This document shows positions 10,661-20,377 of a stretch of 64,000 nucleotides of DNA, piece by piece (position 1 is the stretch's first letter; each line of letters starts with the position of its first letter). Location: the NCBI RefSeq assembly GCF_023151555.2, contig NZ_CP100425.1:3100001-3164000 (forward strand). Reading direction: 5' to 3'. The notes below the pieces were generated by a model. The model worked only from the letters and a program-made list of their open reading frames with translations, had not been told where the DNA came from and searched no databases. The position numbers and the translations under genes were made by a program. This DNA is from Photobacterium sp. CCB-ST2H9 (GTDB taxonomy: Bacteria > Pseudomonadota > Gammaproteobacteria > Enterobacterales > Vibrionaceae).

Positions 10661-13576
10661 ATGCCATTTGCTTTGGGTCAACGCTGGATCAGTGACACGG
10701 AAAGTGATTTAGGGTTAGGAACTGTGGTCGCGCTGGATGCACGTACCGTCACCCTGATGTTTGCCGCCAGTGAAGAGAATCGCGTTTACGCCCGTCATGA
10801 TGCCCCTGTCACCCGTGTGATGTTTAACACCGGCGATCTGGCTGAAAGCCAGGAGGGCTGGTCACTCAAGGTAGCGCAGGTGGAAGAACAACAGGGCATG
10901 CTGACCTATATCGGCACCCGCACGGACACCGGAGAAGAAAATGTCACACTGCGTGAAATTTTCCTTAGCAATCAGATCCGTTTTAACAAGCCTCAGGACA
11001 AGCTGTTCGCCGGTCAGATTGACCGCATGGACCGTTTCGCCCTGCGCTACCGTGCGCTGAAAAACCAGCACGAACAACACAAAAGTCCGTTGCGTGGCCT
11101 GTGCGGCATGCGTGCCGGATTGATCCCGCATCAGCTGTTCATTGCCCATGAAGTCGGCCGCCGTTTTGCACCGCGCGTCCTGCTGGCGGATGAAGTCGGT
11201 CTGGGTAAAACCATCGAGGCCGGGATGATCATCCACCAGCAGGTGCTGGCCGGCCGTGCCGAACGGATTTTGATCCTGGTGCCGGAAACCCTGCAGCACC
11301 AGTGGCTGGTGGAGATGATGCGCCGCTTCAACCTGCATTTCTCTATCTTTGACGAAGAGCGCTGCGTCGAATCCTTTGCAGATGCACACAACCCATTTGA
11401 TACTGCCCAATATGTGCTGTGCTCACTGGATTTCCTGCGCAAGAGCAAACGTCGCTTTGAACAGGCTCTGGAAGCCGACTGGGATCTGCTGGTGGTCGAT
11501 GAAGCGCACCATCTGGTGTGGAGCGAAGACAAACCGAGCCGTGAATATCAGGTCGTTGAAGCGCTGGCTGAGAAAACGCCGGGCTGCCTGCTGCTGACGG
11601 CAACCCCGGACCAGCTGGGCCATCAGAGTCACTTTGCCCGCCTGCGCCTGCTCGACCCGGATCGCTTCTACGATTACGACGCGTTTCTGGAAGAAGAGCG
11701 CCAGTATGCCCCGGTCGCTGATGCAGTTTCCGAGCTGCTGGCCGGAAAGGCACTGGATGACCACACCCGCCAGACGCTGATCAGCCTGCTGCCGGAGCAG
11801 GACATCGCTCCGCTGCTGGAAACACTGACTTCAGACAGCGATGAAACCGCTCAGGCCGCCGCCCGTCAGGAACTGATCGACAGCCTGATGGACCGCCACG
11901 GCACCGGCCGTGTGCTGTTCCGGAATACCCGTGCCGCCGTGCAGGGCTTCCCGCAGCGTCACCTGAATCTGTATCCGCTGGCAATGCCGTCTCAGTACAG
12001 CACGGCGATGCGCGTCGCGGGCATGATGATGGGCAAGATCAGCGAAGAGGAAAAAGTCCTCAAGTTGCTGTATCCGGAAGATATTTATCAGGAATTTGAA
12101 GGCGATGCAGCCACCTGGTGGAACTTCGATCCCCGCGTGACCTGGCTGCTGGATTTCCTCAAAGCCAACCGCAACGAAAAAGTGCTGGTGATCTGCTCCC
12201 GTGCGCAGACCGCGCTGAATCTGGAACAGGCACTGCGGGAAAAAGAAGGCATTCGTGCCACCGTGTTCCATGAAGGCATGTCGATTCTGGAGCGTGACAA
12301 GGCAGCGGCTTACTTCGCTCAGGCCGAAGACGGCGCTCAGGTGCTGCTGTGTTCTGAAATCGGCTCTGAAGGCCGGAACTTCCAGTTTGCCAACCAGTTG
12401 GTGATGTTCGATCTGCCGAACAACCCGGATCTGCTGGAGCAGCGGATCGGCCGTCTGGACCGGATAGGTCAGCTGCGCGATATCGAGATTCATGTGCCGC
12501 ATCTGCAAGGCACTTCGCAGGCGCTGCTGGCGCACTGGTATAACGAAGGCCTGAACGCCTTTGAGGAAACCTGTCCGACCGGTCGTGCCGTGTACGAAGC
12601 CGTGCAGCCACAACTGATCAGCCTGCTGGCCAGCGATAACCACAGTCCGGAAGCACTGGAAGCGCTGATCACCGACAGTGCCCGCCTGCACAGCGAACTG
12701 AAGAGCAAGATGGAACAGGGCCGCGACCGCCTGCTGGAAATCCATTCCAACGGGGGCGAAGCTGCCCGTGAACTGGTCAGCAAGATTGCCGCCAAAGACG
12801 GCGACACCAATCTGGTGACGTTCGCACTGGGTCTGTTTGACACCATCGGTCTGAATCAGGATGACCGCGGTGAAAATGCCCTGGTGATCACGCCGTCCGA
12901 GCACATGCTGGTCTCCAGCTTCCCGGGACTGCCGCAGGACGGCTGCACCATCACGTTCGACCGTGATACCGCACTGTCGCGCGAAGACATGCACTTTATC
13001 AGCTGGGAACACCCGATGATTCAGGGCGGGATCGACCTGCTGCTGTCAGAAGGCGTGGGGACCACTGCGGTTTCCCTGCTGAAAAACAAAGCGCTGCCGG
13101 CCGGGACATTGCTGCTGGAACTGGTGTATGTGGTGGATGCGCAGGCTCCGAAACAATCCGGAATCGGCCGCTTCCTGCCGCACACGCCAATCCGCATTCT
13201 TCTGGATGCCAAGGGCAACAACCTGTCCGACAAGGTGGAATTTGAAGGCTTTAACCGTCAGCTGAGCCCGGTCAACCGTCACCTCGGCAGCAAGCTGGTC
13301 AACTCGGTCCAGAAGGAAATCCACGCCCTGATTGCGGCGGGTGACCAACTGGTCGACCCTGAGCTGGACAAAGTCCGCCAGGCGGCCCGCCAGGAGATGG
13401 AAGCGACGCTCGGCGCTGAGCTGGCCCGATTGCAGGCGCTGAAGGCGGTGAACCCGAATATCCGTGATGACGAACTGGACCTGCTGCAAAGCCAGATTCA
13501 GGATCTGACCGCTTACATCAGCAAAGCCCAGATTCAGCTGGATTCGCTGCGCCTGATCGCCGTCAGTCATAACTAA
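10661..13576 (+). CDS. rapA: RNA polymerase-associated SWI2/SNF2 ATPase
   Basis: RapA (HepA) binds core RNA polymerase and uses ATP hydrolysis to recycle stalled polymerase. At 971 residues it matches E. coli (968). The N-terminal Tudor-like region begins [19 protein letters not shown]. The helicase core has Walker [14 protein letters not shown] near residue 176, motif [10 protein letters not shown] near 280, motif III LLLTATP, and in the second RecA lobe [20 protein letters not shown] and [11 protein letters not shown]. The C-terminal Spacer and RapA_C regions follow. AGAAGG upstream is the ribosome site. rluA follows 102 nt later, as in enterobacteria. Confidence 0.97.
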   Translation: MPFALGQRWISDTESDLGLGTVVALDARTVTLMFAASEENRVYARHDAPVTRVMFNTGDLAESQEGWSLKVAQVEEQQGMLTYIGTRTDTGEENVTLREIFLSNQIRFNKPQDKLFAGQIDRMDRFALRYRALKNQHEQHKSPLRGLCGMRAGLIPHQLFIAHEVGRRFAPRVLLADEVGLGKTIEAGMIIHQQVLAGRAERILILVPETLQHQWLVEMMRRFNLHFSIFDEERCVESFADAHNPFDTAQYVLCSLDFLRKSKRRFEQALEADWDLLVVDEAHHLVWSEDKPSREYQVVEALAEKTPGCLLLTATPDQLGHQSHFARLRLLDPDRFYDYDAFLEEERQYAPVADAVSELLAGKALDDHTRQTLISLLPEQDIAPLLETLTSDSDETAQAAARQELIDSLMDRHGTGRVLFRNTRAAVQGFPQRHLNLYPLAMPSQYSTAMRVAGMMMGKISEEEKVLKLLYPEDIYQEFEGDAATWWNFDPRVTWLLDFLKANRNEKVLVICSRAQTALNLEQALREKEGIRATVFHEGMSILERDKAAAYFAQAEDGAQVLLCSEIGSEGRNFQFANQLVMFDLPNNPDLLEQRIGRLDRIGQLRDIEIHVPHLQGTSQALLAHWYNEGLNAFEETCPTGRAVYEAVQPQLISLLASDNHSPEALEALITDSARLHSELKSKMEQGRDRLLEIHSNGGEAARELVSKIAAKDGDTNLVTFALGLFDTIGLNQDDRGENALVITPSEHMLVSSFPGLPQDGCTITFDRDTALSREDMHFISWEHPMIQGGIDLLLSEGVGTTAVSLLKNKALPAGTLLLELVYVVDAQAPKQSGIGRFLPHTPIRILLDAKGNNLSDKVEFEGFNRQLSPVNRHLGSKLVNSVQKEIHALIAAGDQLVDPELDKVRQAARQEMEATLGAELARLQALKAVNPNIRDDELDLLQSQIQDLTAYISKAQIQLDSLRLIAVSHN

Positions 13577-13678
13577 TCTGACTGGCCGAACCCGGCCAGC
13601 CTTCAGGGCGGTAGGCAGTGTCTGCCGCCCTGTGATACCATCCCGCCGCAACGACGATAACCCTGAGATGACCCGAGC

Positions 13679-14371
13679 ATGAAATCCTTACCGCCGATGG
13701 CCTATAACCCGCCGACTGATCCCTGGCTGGATGTTCTCTACATCGATCGCGACATTATTGCCGTGAATAAGCCGTCCGGCCTGCTGTCCAATCCGGGCCG
13801 CGATCCGGCTCATGCCGACAGTGTGTTCAGCCGGGTACTGGCAGACCACCCGAAGTCGCAGATTGTCCACCGTCTGGACATGGCAACCTCGGGCCTGATC
13901 GTGCTGGCTTTGAACAAGGATGCCGAACGTCATCTCAAGGCCCAGTTCCGCGAGCGTCAGACCGAAAAAGTCTATTACGCCCGTGTGTGGGGGACGCCGG
14001 AGCCACAGAGCGGCACGGTGGATTTACCGCTGATCTGCGACTGGCCGAATCGTCCGAAACAGAAAGTGTGCTTTGATGACGGTAAACCGTCCGTCACCCA
14101 TTACGAAGTGCTGGAAAGTGACGGCCAGACCAGTCTGGTCAGACTCCGTCCAATCACCGGTCGCTCCCACCAGCTGCGTGTCCATATGCAGGCGCTGGGT
14201 CACCCGATCCTGGGTGATGAGTTTTACGCCCATGAAGCCGCCGAAGCGCTGGCACCCCGCCTGCAACTTCATGCGGCAGAGCTGAGCTTTTTCCATCCGT
14301 ATACCGGTGAGCCTCAGCATCAGTTTGCGCCGTGCGATTTCTTCCCGGACGCGCCTGAACGCACTATCTGA
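13679..14371 (+). CDS. rluA: Dual-specificity 23S rRNA/tRNA pseudouridine synthase
   Basis: Converts uridine to pseudouridine at 23S position 746 and tRNA position 32 in E. coli; the same specificity is inferred here. The 230 residues contain the RluA catalytic motif HRLDMATSGL with Asp67, plus RPITGRSHQLRVHM and GHPILGDEFY, which define the RluA/RluC/RluD group. The short length without an S4 domain favours RluA. The ATG at 13679 has a weak ribosome site, and the ATG at 13697 is an alternative start. It lies immediately after rapA, its usual neighbour. Confidence 0.93.
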   Translation: MKSLPPMAYNPPTDPWLDVLYIDRDIIAVNKPSGLLSNPGRDPAHADSVFSRVLADHPKSQIVHRLDMATSGLIVLALNKDAERHLKAQFRERQTEKVYYARVWGTPEPQSGTVDLPLICDWPNRPKQKVCFDDGKPSVTHYEVLESDGQTSLVRLRPITGRSHQLRVHMQALGHPILGDEFYAHEAAEALAPRLQLHAAELSFFHPYTGEPQHQFAPCDFFPDAPERTI

Positions 14372-14388
14372 GCCGGTCACAACTCAAA

Positions 14389-14415
14389 CTATTCGGCTTG
14401 AACAAAGCCGAATAG
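14389..14415 (+). terminator. Hairpin after rluA
   Basis: An 11-bp perfect stem (CTATTCGGCTT / AAGCCGAATAG) with a 5-nt loop, 17 nt after the rluA stop. There is no U-tract, so it may be a Rho-dependent end or an RNA-stabilising hairpin rather than a classical terminator. Confidence 0.55.
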
Positions 14416-14680
14416 CTCGCCCGCAAAGCAACAGCACTGTCTCCCCCGCATCAATACAACAACTGCCGAACAGACGGGCCAGATTGATTGAATACCTCTG
14501 ACGCTTTACCGTTAGCCCCGTCACATTCAATGCATCACCTCGCAATATCGAAGCAAAACCCTAATCAAATCAATTCCTCCCTCTGATTGCTCTTCTACAC
14601 TGTCGGTACAGTTCAGACGCCCTCGGCGTCGGCGTACTCAATCACCAGCGGATACCCGCATTATTTACTGGAGGATAACT
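14416..14680 (+). promoter_or_regulatory. Upstream region of frdABCD
   Basis: Noncoding. TACACT (14596-14601) could be a -10. About 40 nt before the implied start lies a degenerate TAATC-N4-CAATT (14562-14575), loosely like an FNR site. The TACCTCT heptamer near 14494 fits the NarL pattern TACYYMT. A GACGCC-CTC-GGCGTC hairpin lies at 14616-14630, and GGAGG at about 14670 is the frdA ribosome site. The FNR and NarL readings are weak and rest on how frd is controlled in E. coli. Confidence 0.3.
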
Positions 14681-16483
14681 GTGCAGACCATCACCACAGA
14701 TATCGCAGTCATCGGCGCCGGTGGCGCCGGCCTTCGCACCGCAATTGCAGCCGCAGAGAGCAATCCGGAGTTGGAAATCGCCCTGATCTCCAAAGTCTAT
14801 CCGATGCGTTCGCATACCGTGGCAGCAGAAGGCGGCTCAGCCGCAGTGATCAAGGAAGAAGACAGCCTGGACAACCACTTCAACGATACCGTGAGTGGCG
14901 GCGACTGGCTGTGCGAACAGGACGTTGTTGAATATTTTGTCAAAAACGCAACGCGCGAAATGATTCAGATGGAGCTGTGGGGCTGCCCGTGGAGCCGCAA
15001 GGAAAACGGCGAAGTGAACGTGCGCCGCTTTGGCGGCATGAAAGTCGAGCGCACCTGGTTCGCAGCCGACAAGACCGGCTTCCACATGCTGCACACCCTG
15101 TTCCAGACCTCCATGAAATACACCAACATCAAGCGCTTTGATGAGTTCTTCGTGCTCGATCTGCTGGTCGACGACGGGCAAATCCAGGGACTGGTCGCAA
15201 TTCACATGGCTGAAGGTGAACTGGTCACCATCAGGGCGAAATCTGTGGTTCTGGCAACAGGCGGTGCCGGCCGGGTATATCACTGCAACACCAACGGCGG
15301 CATCGTCACCGGGGACGGCATGGCCATGGCCTACCGTCATGGCATTCCGCTGCGGGATATGGAGTTCGTCCAGTACCACCCGACCGGCCTGCCGGGCACC
15401 GGGATTCTGATGACCGAAGGCTGCCGCGGCGAGGGCGGCATTATCGTCAATAAACACGGTTACCGTTACCTGCAGGATTACGGCATGGGGCCGGAAACCC
15501 CGGTCGGTCAGCCGAAAAACAAATACATGGAACTGGGACCGCGGGACAAAGTGTCGCAGGCCTTCTGGCATGAACAGCAGAAAGGCAACACCATCGACCA
15601 TCCGCTGGGCGATGTGGTGCATCTGGACCTTCGCCATCTGGGAGAAGACTACCTGAACGAGCGCCTGCCCTTTATCTGCGAGCTGGCGAAAGCCTACGTC
15701 AATGTCGATCCGGCCAAAGAGCCGATCCCGATCCGCCCGACCGTCCACTACACCATGGGCGGTATCGAGACCGATGCCACCTGCGAAACCCGCATCAGCG
15801 GCCTGTTTGCCGTCGGTGAATGTGCCTCTGTCGGCCTGCATGGCGCCAACCGTTTGGGTTCCAACTCTCTGGCAGAGTTCGTGGTCTTTGGCCGCGTCGC
15901 CGGTGAGCACGCCGCCAGACACGCCGCCGGATTCCGGGGCTGGAATGACACCGCAATTGAAACCCAGGCCGAAGCAGCCGCCGCACGGATTGAAGCCCTG
16001 ATGCATCAGGAAGGCGACGAAAACTGGGCCAAAATCCGCACCGAAATGGGGCTCGCCATGGAAGCCGGTTGCGGTATCTACCGTCAGGCCGATCTGATGC
16101 AGCAAACCATGGATAAACTGGCCGAGCTGAAAGCACGCTACAAGCGCATCAGCATTCACGACAAAGGCAAGGTGTTTAACACGGATCTGCTTTATGCCAT
16201 TGAAATCGGCTACGGGCTGGATGTGGCGGAAGCTATGGTCCACTCAGCCATGCTGCGCCGGGAATCCCGCGGTGCCCACCAGCGCCTCGACGCCGGTTGC
16301 ACCGAACGGGATGATGCCAACTTCCTGAAGCACACGCTGGCCTTCTACAACGAAGGGGGTGCCCCCGTCATTGATTACAGCGATGTCACCATCACCAAGT
16401 CCCAGCCCAAAGCCCGGCTGTACGGCGAAGCCGCTGAAAAAGCTGCCGCAAACGCGTCAAAAGCAGAGGAGCACCCCGAATGA
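14681..16483 (+). CDS. frdA: Fumarate reductase flavoprotein subunit
   Basis: Catalytic subunit of quinol:fumarate reductase, which reduces fumarate to succinate in anaerobic respiration on the cytoplasmic face. The 600 residues match E. coli (602). The N-terminal FAD fold is visible ([20 protein letters not shown]), followed by the FAD-attachment loop [13 protein letters not shown], whose histidine carries the covalent FAD in this family. The active-site regions [21 protein letters not shown] and [11 protein letters not shown] are present. The start is GTG at 14681 with TGGAGGA 7 nt upstream. frdB overlaps its stop by 4 nt. Confidence 0.97.
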   Translation: MQTITTDIAVIGAGGAGLRTAIAAAESNPELEIALISKVYPMRSHTVAAEGGSAAVIKEEDSLDNHFNDTVSGGDWLCEQDVVEYFVKNATREMIQMELWGCPWSRKENGEVNVRRFGGMKVERTWFAADKTGFHMLHTLFQTSMKYTNIKRFDEFFVLDLLVDDGQIQGLVAIHMAEGELVTIRAKSVVLATGGAGRVYHCNTNGGIVTGDGMAMAYRHGIPLRDMEFVQYHPTGLPGTGILMTEGCRGEGGIIVNKHGYRYLQDYGMGPETPVGQPKNKYMELGPRDKVSQAFWHEQQKGNTIDHPLGDVVHLDLRHLGEDYLNERLPFICELAKAYVNVDPAKEPIPIRPTVHYTMGGIETDATCETRISGLFAVGECASVGLHGANRLGSNSLAEFVVFGRVAGEHAARHAAGFRGWNDTAIETQAEAAAARIEALMHQEGDENWAKIRTEMGLAMEAGCGIYRQADLMQQTMDKLAELKARYKRISIHDKGKVFNTDLLYAIEIGYGLDVAEAMVHSAMLRRESRGAHQRLDAGCTERDDANFLKHTLAFYNEGGAPVIDYSDVTITKSQPKARLYGEAAEKAAANASKAEEHPE

Positions 16484-17244
16484 CAGCCAACCGTATCCAA
16501 AACGTCGCCATTCTGCGTTACGACCCGGAGCAGGACACTGAGCCGCACATGCAGTCTTTCAGCGTCCCCTTTGACGAGACCATGTCCGTACTGGATGCAC
16601 TCAATCATGTGAAGGACCATCTCGACAAGCACCTGACCTACCGCTGCTCCTGTCGGATGGCAATCTGTGGCTCATGTGGTGTGATGGTCAATGGGGTCCC
16701 GAAACTGGCCTGTAAAAGCTTCCTGCGTGATTACCCGGATGGGGTGACCATTGAACCACTGGCCAACTTCCCGATCGAGAAAGATCTGGTCGTTGACATG
16801 ACACCTTTCATTGAACGTCTGGAGGCTATCAAACCTTACCTTATCGGCAACGACCGGACACCAGAGGACGGGACGAACCTGCAGACCCCGGCACAAATGG
16901 ATATCTATAAGCAGTTCGCTGGGTGCATCAACTGCGGCCTGTGTTATGCAGCCTGCCCGCAGTTTGGCCTCAATCCGCAATTTCTCGGCCCGGCCGCGCT
17001 GACCCTGGCCCATCGTTACAACCTCGACAACCGCGATCGGGGCAAAGCCGAACGGATGCCACTGATCAACGGGGACAACGGGGCCTGGGGCTGTACCTTC
17101 GTCGGCTATTGCTCCGAAGTCTGCCCGAAAAACGTCGACCCGGCCGCAGCGGTCAACCAGAGCAAACTCGCATCCTCAAAAGACTTTGTGATTGCCATGC
17201 TCAAACCGGATGGTTCACCGAAGAAAGCGGAGGTATCCAGATGA
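16480..17244 (+). CDS. frdB: Fumarate reductase iron-sulfur subunit
   Basis: Electron-transfer subunit linking the membrane quinol site to FrdA. The 254 residues contain a plant-type [2Fe-2S] cluster site ([12 protein letters not shown], completed by LAC) and a C-terminal bacterial ferredoxin region. The latter has [12 protein letters not shown] for the [4Fe-4S] cluster and further cysteines in [16 protein letters not shown] for the [3Fe-4S] and [4Fe-4S] sites. It overlaps frdA by ATGA and frdC by ATGA, showing translational coupling across the operon. About 10 residues longer than the E. coli protein at the C-terminus. Confidence 0.97.
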   Translation: MTANRIQNVAILRYDPEQDTEPHMQSFSVPFDETMSVLDALNHVKDHLDKHLTYRCSCRMAICGSCGVMVNGVPKLACKSFLRDYPDGVTIEPLANFPIEKDLVVDMTPFIERLEAIKPYLIGNDRTPEDGTNLQTPAQMDIYKQFAGCINCGLCYAACPQFGLNPQFLGPAALTLAHRYNLDNRDRGKAERMPLINGDNGAWGCTFVGYCSEVCPKNVDPAAAVNQSKLASSKDFVIAMLKPDGSPKKAEVSR

Positions 17245-17633
17245 GTCACCGCAACCCGTATGTACGTCCGATGACAAGGAACTGGTGGCAAAGCCATCCG
17301 TTCTACCGTTTTTACATGCTGCGAGAAGCCACGGTCCTGCCGCTGGTTTTGTTTACCCTGTTTCTGACCTATGGACTGGGCGCACTGGTGACCGGGCCTG
17401 AAGCCTGGCAGGGCTGGCTGGATTTCATGGCCCATCCTGTAATCGTGGCGGTGAACCTCGTGGCGCTGGCTGGCAGCCTGCTGCACGCAGCAACCTTTTT
17501 CAAGCTGATGCCGCAGGTCATGCCTATCCGCCTGAAAGGCAAGGTGATCAAAAAAGAGCTCGTCATCGCAGCTCAGTGGGCCGCGGTCGCTGTGATTTCC
17601 CTGATTGTCCTGATTGTCCTGATTGTGGTCTAA
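17241..17633 (+). CDS. frdC: Fumarate reductase membrane anchor subunit C
   Basis: One of two membrane anchors that bind menaquinol and fix FrdAB to the inner membrane. It has 130 residues (E. coli 131) and three hydrophobic helices after the cytosolic start [20 protein letters not shown], a conserved FrdC opening. The ATG at 17241 overlaps the frdB stop (ATGA), with GCGGAGG upstream. The C-terminus is a run of Val, Ile and Leu ending at the stop. Confidence 0.95.
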   Translation: MSHRNPYVRPMTRNWWQSHPFYRFYMLREATVLPLVLFTLFLTYGLGALVTGPEAWQGWLDFMAHPVIVAVNLVALAGSLLHAATFFKLMPQVMPIRLKGKVIKKELVIAAQWAAVAVISLIVLIVLIVV

Positions 17634-17643
17634 GGAGATGCCT

Positions 17644-18021
17644 GTGAATTCATCTGATAAGGTCAATCCTCAACCGAAACGTTCTGACGAACCGATCTGG
17701 TGGGGACTGTTTGGCGCGGGCGGTACCTGGTTTGCTATGGTCACGCCGGTCACCATTCTGGTCCTGGGGATTCTGATGCCCCTGGGTATCCTTGATGCTG
17801 AGCATTTTGAATATCAGCGGGTCGAAGCCTTCGCATCCAGCCTGATCGGGGCGGCGTTTCTGATCCTGACGCTGGCCCTGCCGATGTGGCACGCGATGCA
17901 CCGGGTGCACCACGGATTACACGACCTGAAAATTCATGCCGGACGAACCGGAAAAATCGCCTGCTATGGTTTTGCCGCTTTCATCACTGCTCTGGCCATC
18001 GTGCTGATTGTCCTGCTGTAG
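17644..18021 (+). CDS. frdD: Fumarate reductase membrane anchor subunit D
   Basis: Second membrane anchor, 125 residues with three hydrophobic helices and the family segment [33 protein letters not shown] before the last helix carries the histidines near the quinol site. I chose the GTG at 17644 because AAGGAG at 17632-17637 is 6 nt upstream. The ATG at 17638 would leave no spacing from that ribosome site. A strong terminator follows the stop. Confidence 0.92.
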   Translation: MNSSDKVNPQPKRSDEPIWWGLFGAGGTWFAMVTPVTILVLGILMPLGILDAEHFEYQRVEAFASSLIGAAFLILTLALPMWHAMHRVHHGLHDLKIHAGRTGKIACYGFAAFITALAIVLIVLL

Positions 18022-18037
18022 CCTGAAAACCGGCCTC

Positions 18038-18068
18038 CATCCCCGGTCTGCCCGGGGATGTTTTCTCT
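18038..18068 (+). terminator. Intrinsic terminator of frdABCD
   Basis: A 9-bp stem (CATCCCCGG / CCGGGGATG) followed by TTTTCTCT, 17 nt after the frdD stop. Confidence 0.9.
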
Positions 18069-18190
18069 CCGTCTGAAGCTGCCTCAGACTTGCAGCGATC
18101 CGCCCGCTGGTGTTTACTGTCTGGCGCTGATTCTCACGCTGAACACCATTGCGCCCATAGCCAAAGCCATCACCACAAGGAGCCCGTGCG

Positions 18191-19144
18191 ATGCAACAGA
18201 TTGTTTTTCTTGACCGAGATACCATTCCCAGCCAGATCACGTTGCCCCGCCCCGCCTTTGACCATCAGTGGCAGGAATACCCGGCAACCCGCCCGGCGCA
18301 AGTTGTCGAACGCCTGCAACATGCCACCATTGCCGTCACCAACAAAGTCGTCTTAAATGCCGAGACACTCAGCCAGTTGCCGCAGCTCAGAATGGTTGCC
18401 ATCGCTGCGACCGGGACCAACAATGTCGATCTGGATTACTGCCGCGAACACGGCATTGTGGTCAGTAACATTCGCGGCTATGCCACCGGCTCTGTCCCGG
18501 AACATGTCATCGCGATGCTGTTTGCGCTCCGGCGAAATCTGTTCGCCTATCATCAGGATATTCAGGCGGGCGTCTGGCAGGAAAAAAAACAGTTCTGCTT
18601 TTTCACCCATCCGATCGGGGATGTCGCAGGCAGCACGCTGGGGATCATTGGCAGCGGCAGTCTGGGACAGGCCGTCGCCAAACTGGCATCAGCGATTGGT
18701 ATGAAGGTGATCTTTGCCGAACGGAAGGGTGCCAGCGAATGTCGTGAGGGATATCTGCCTTTTACGCAGGTGCTGAAAGAGGCTGACGTGATCACCCTGC
18801 ACTGTCCGCTCAGCGAAGCAACAACCAACCTGATTGCCGCACCGGAACTGGCACTGATGAAACCCGGCAGTCTGCTGATCAATACCGGTCGCGGCGGGCT
18901 GGTCAACGAAACCGATTTAGTCGCCGCGCTGCAATCCGGCCATCTGGGCGGGGCCGGCTGTGATGTGTTTACGGCCGAGCCAGCCGATTTGTCCAATCCG
19001 CTGCTGGCTCATGCAGACTTACCGAACCTGCTGCTGACGCCCCATGTGGCCTGGGGCGCGGATTCTGCCATTCAGACGCTGGCCAACCAGCTGACCGAAA
19101 ATCTGGAAGCTTTTGTTGCAGGACATCCGCAAAACCGCGTCTGA
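18191..19144 (+). CDS. D-2-hydroxyacid dehydrogenase (NAD-dependent)
   Basis: A 317-residue enzyme of the D-isomer-specific 2-hydroxyacid dehydrogenase family, which reduces 2-oxoacids such as hydroxypyruvate or glyoxylate. The nucleotide fold shows GIIGSGSLGQAVAKLA near residue 151. The catalytic triad lies in LINTGRGGLVNE (Arg), DVFTAEP (Glu) and LLTPHVAWG (His). The acidic/basic pattern after the second beta strand (FAERKG) does not settle NAD versus NADP. It has its own start (CAAGGAG upstream) after the frd terminator and converges on djlA. The substrate is not determined; hydroxypyruvate/glycerate is the usual guess for this subgroup. Confidence 0.88.
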   Translation: MQQIVFLDRDTIPSQITLPRPAFDHQWQEYPATRPAQVVERLQHATIAVTNKVVLNAETLSQLPQLRMVAIAATGTNNVDLDYCREHGIVVSNIRGYATGSVPEHVIAMLFALRRNLFAYHQDIQAGVWQEKKQFCFFTHPIGDVAGSTLGIIGSGSLGQAVAKLASAIGMKVIFAERKGASECREGYLPFTQVLKEADVITLHCPLSEATTNLIAAPELALMKPGSLLINTGRGGLVNETDLVAALQSGHLGGAGCDVFTAEPADLSNPLLAHADLPNLLLTPHVAWGADSAIQTLANQLTENLEAFVAGHPQNRV

Positions 19145-19155
19145 GACGCGGAGGA

Positions 19156-20010
19156 TCACTTAAAGCCTTTTTCTTTTTTGATCAGCTCATAGGCCGCTGT
19201 CAGTTCCTGCGCTTTCTGCTTCGCCAGCTCCATCATCTCCGGCGGCAGACCTTTGGCCGCCAGTTTGTCCGGATGGTGCTCGTTCATCAGCTTCCGGTAG
19301 GCACGCTTGAGATCTTTGGCTCCGGCGTCTTTCTCTACCCCCAGCAGTTCATAGGCATCCGCCAGCTGATCCCGGGTTGGCGCCTGACGAAAACCGCCCT
19401 GTTGCTGCTGAGACTGCTGACGATAGAAACCACCGCCCTGCTGAAAGCGAAACGCGGCTTCCTGCATGTGCAAACGGCGCTCTAATTGCTGCTCAGAAAA
19501 GCCCAGCCCGCGACCAATGACAAACAACAGCTGACGCTCTTTCGGATGCAGGCTGCCGTCGGCAAACGCGGCCTGAATCTGCAACTCCAGAAAGAACTGC
19601 AACAGATCCAGCCGTCCCTGGGTACTCTGACGTACCCGGGCCAGCACTTCCTGCAACGGAAAATCTTCAGCCTTACCTTCGCGGAATGCCTCCTGCGCCA
19701 GACGGCGGGCATTTCCGTGCAGTTGCATGCGATCCATAATGGCACTGGCGACCCGGATTTCCTCCTGTGTCACCCGCCCTTTCGCCTTGGCCACATGGCC
19801 CATCACCGCAAAACCGGCATGGAAGAACTCCGCCTGACGTGCCTGCTGATCGGCCTGACCGCCGGAAAAACGGCCGAATCCACCGCCTGGATAAACACCG
19901 GCGCGAGCCTGATCGAACTTATGACCTAAAAAGATGCCTAATAACAAACCGATAGGTCCACCAAGGAGAAAACCAAAAAATGCACCTAAAATCTTGCCCA
20001 ACACCTGCAT
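19156..20010 (-). CDS. djlA: Membrane-anchored DnaJ-like co-chaperone DjlA
   Basis: Stimulates DnaK at the inner membrane. The 284 residues begin with a glycine-rich membrane segment (ILGAFFGFLLGGPIGLLLG), followed by a TerB-like helical domain (KGRVTQEEIRVASAIMDRMQ) and a Gln-rich linker. The C-terminal J domain (AYELLGVEKDAGAKDLKRAYRK) contains the essential HPD in NEHHPDKLAAKG. The order membrane anchor, TerB region, C-terminal J domain is specific to DjlA. It is divergent from lptD, the classical neighbour. Confidence 0.95.
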   Translation of the reverse strand: MQVLGKILGAFFGFLLGGPIGLLLGIFLGHKFDQARAGVYPGGGFGRFSGGQADQQARQAEFFHAGFAVMGHVAKAKGRVTQEEIRVASAIMDRMQLHGNARRLAQEAFREGKAEDFPLQEVLARVRQSTQGRLDLLQFFLELQIQAAFADGSLHPKERQLLFVIGRGLGFSEQQLERRLHMQEAAFRFQQGGGFYRQQSQQQQGGFRQAPTRDQLADAYELLGVEKDAGAKDLKRAYRKLMNEHHPDKLAAKGLPPEMMELAKQKAQELTAAYELIKKEKGFK

Positions 20011-20377
20011 GTTATACTCTCTGGTAATTTGCTAAATTGTGCCCGCGTATGCCGTCTAATCTTATGAAAAGAGTGGCTTGTCAGCTTGACCTGCATGCCA
20101 TAACGCAAGACTCTGACCGCCAAAAGACTCGCGGCATCATAGCAGAAAAAACAATAATGATTTTATCCGGTCCATTGATTACCGCTGTCCTTTCAGATGC
20201 TGTAAAGACGAATTTGCATTATCATAACCACCTTCTACTGGAGGGGACAGTTGGTCCGGTCTGGATACCCGGGGATGTTGACCTTTGTTGCTTGTTTTCG
20301 AGAAAATCCAAACAAAAAAGTTCAGCACTCCAGGTGTCACTTTGCGCTATATCATGAACACAGGAAATTAAATCTCA
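20011..20377. promoter_or_regulatory. Intergenic region between djlA and lptD
   Basis: 367 nt between divergent genes. I see no gene. AT-rich patches near 20150-20230 and 20290-20320 are likely promoter DNA for lptD, whose ribosome site is ACAGGAAAT near 20360. I looked for a sigma-E type GGAACTT promoter, as found at E. coli lptD, and did not find a convincing one. Confidence 0.35.

Noticed and set aside
11831..13012. 393-codon open frame on the minus strand inside rapA
   Set aside because: Shadow of rapA with no recognisable motifs or ribosome site.
14837..16243. 468-codon open frame on the minus strand opposite frdA
   Set aside because: It mirrors frdA codon bias; the plus strand encodes a full-length, motif-complete FrdA.
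20037..20357. 106-codon frame upstream of lptD
   Set aside because: No ribosome site or family resemblance; it covers the lptD promoter region.
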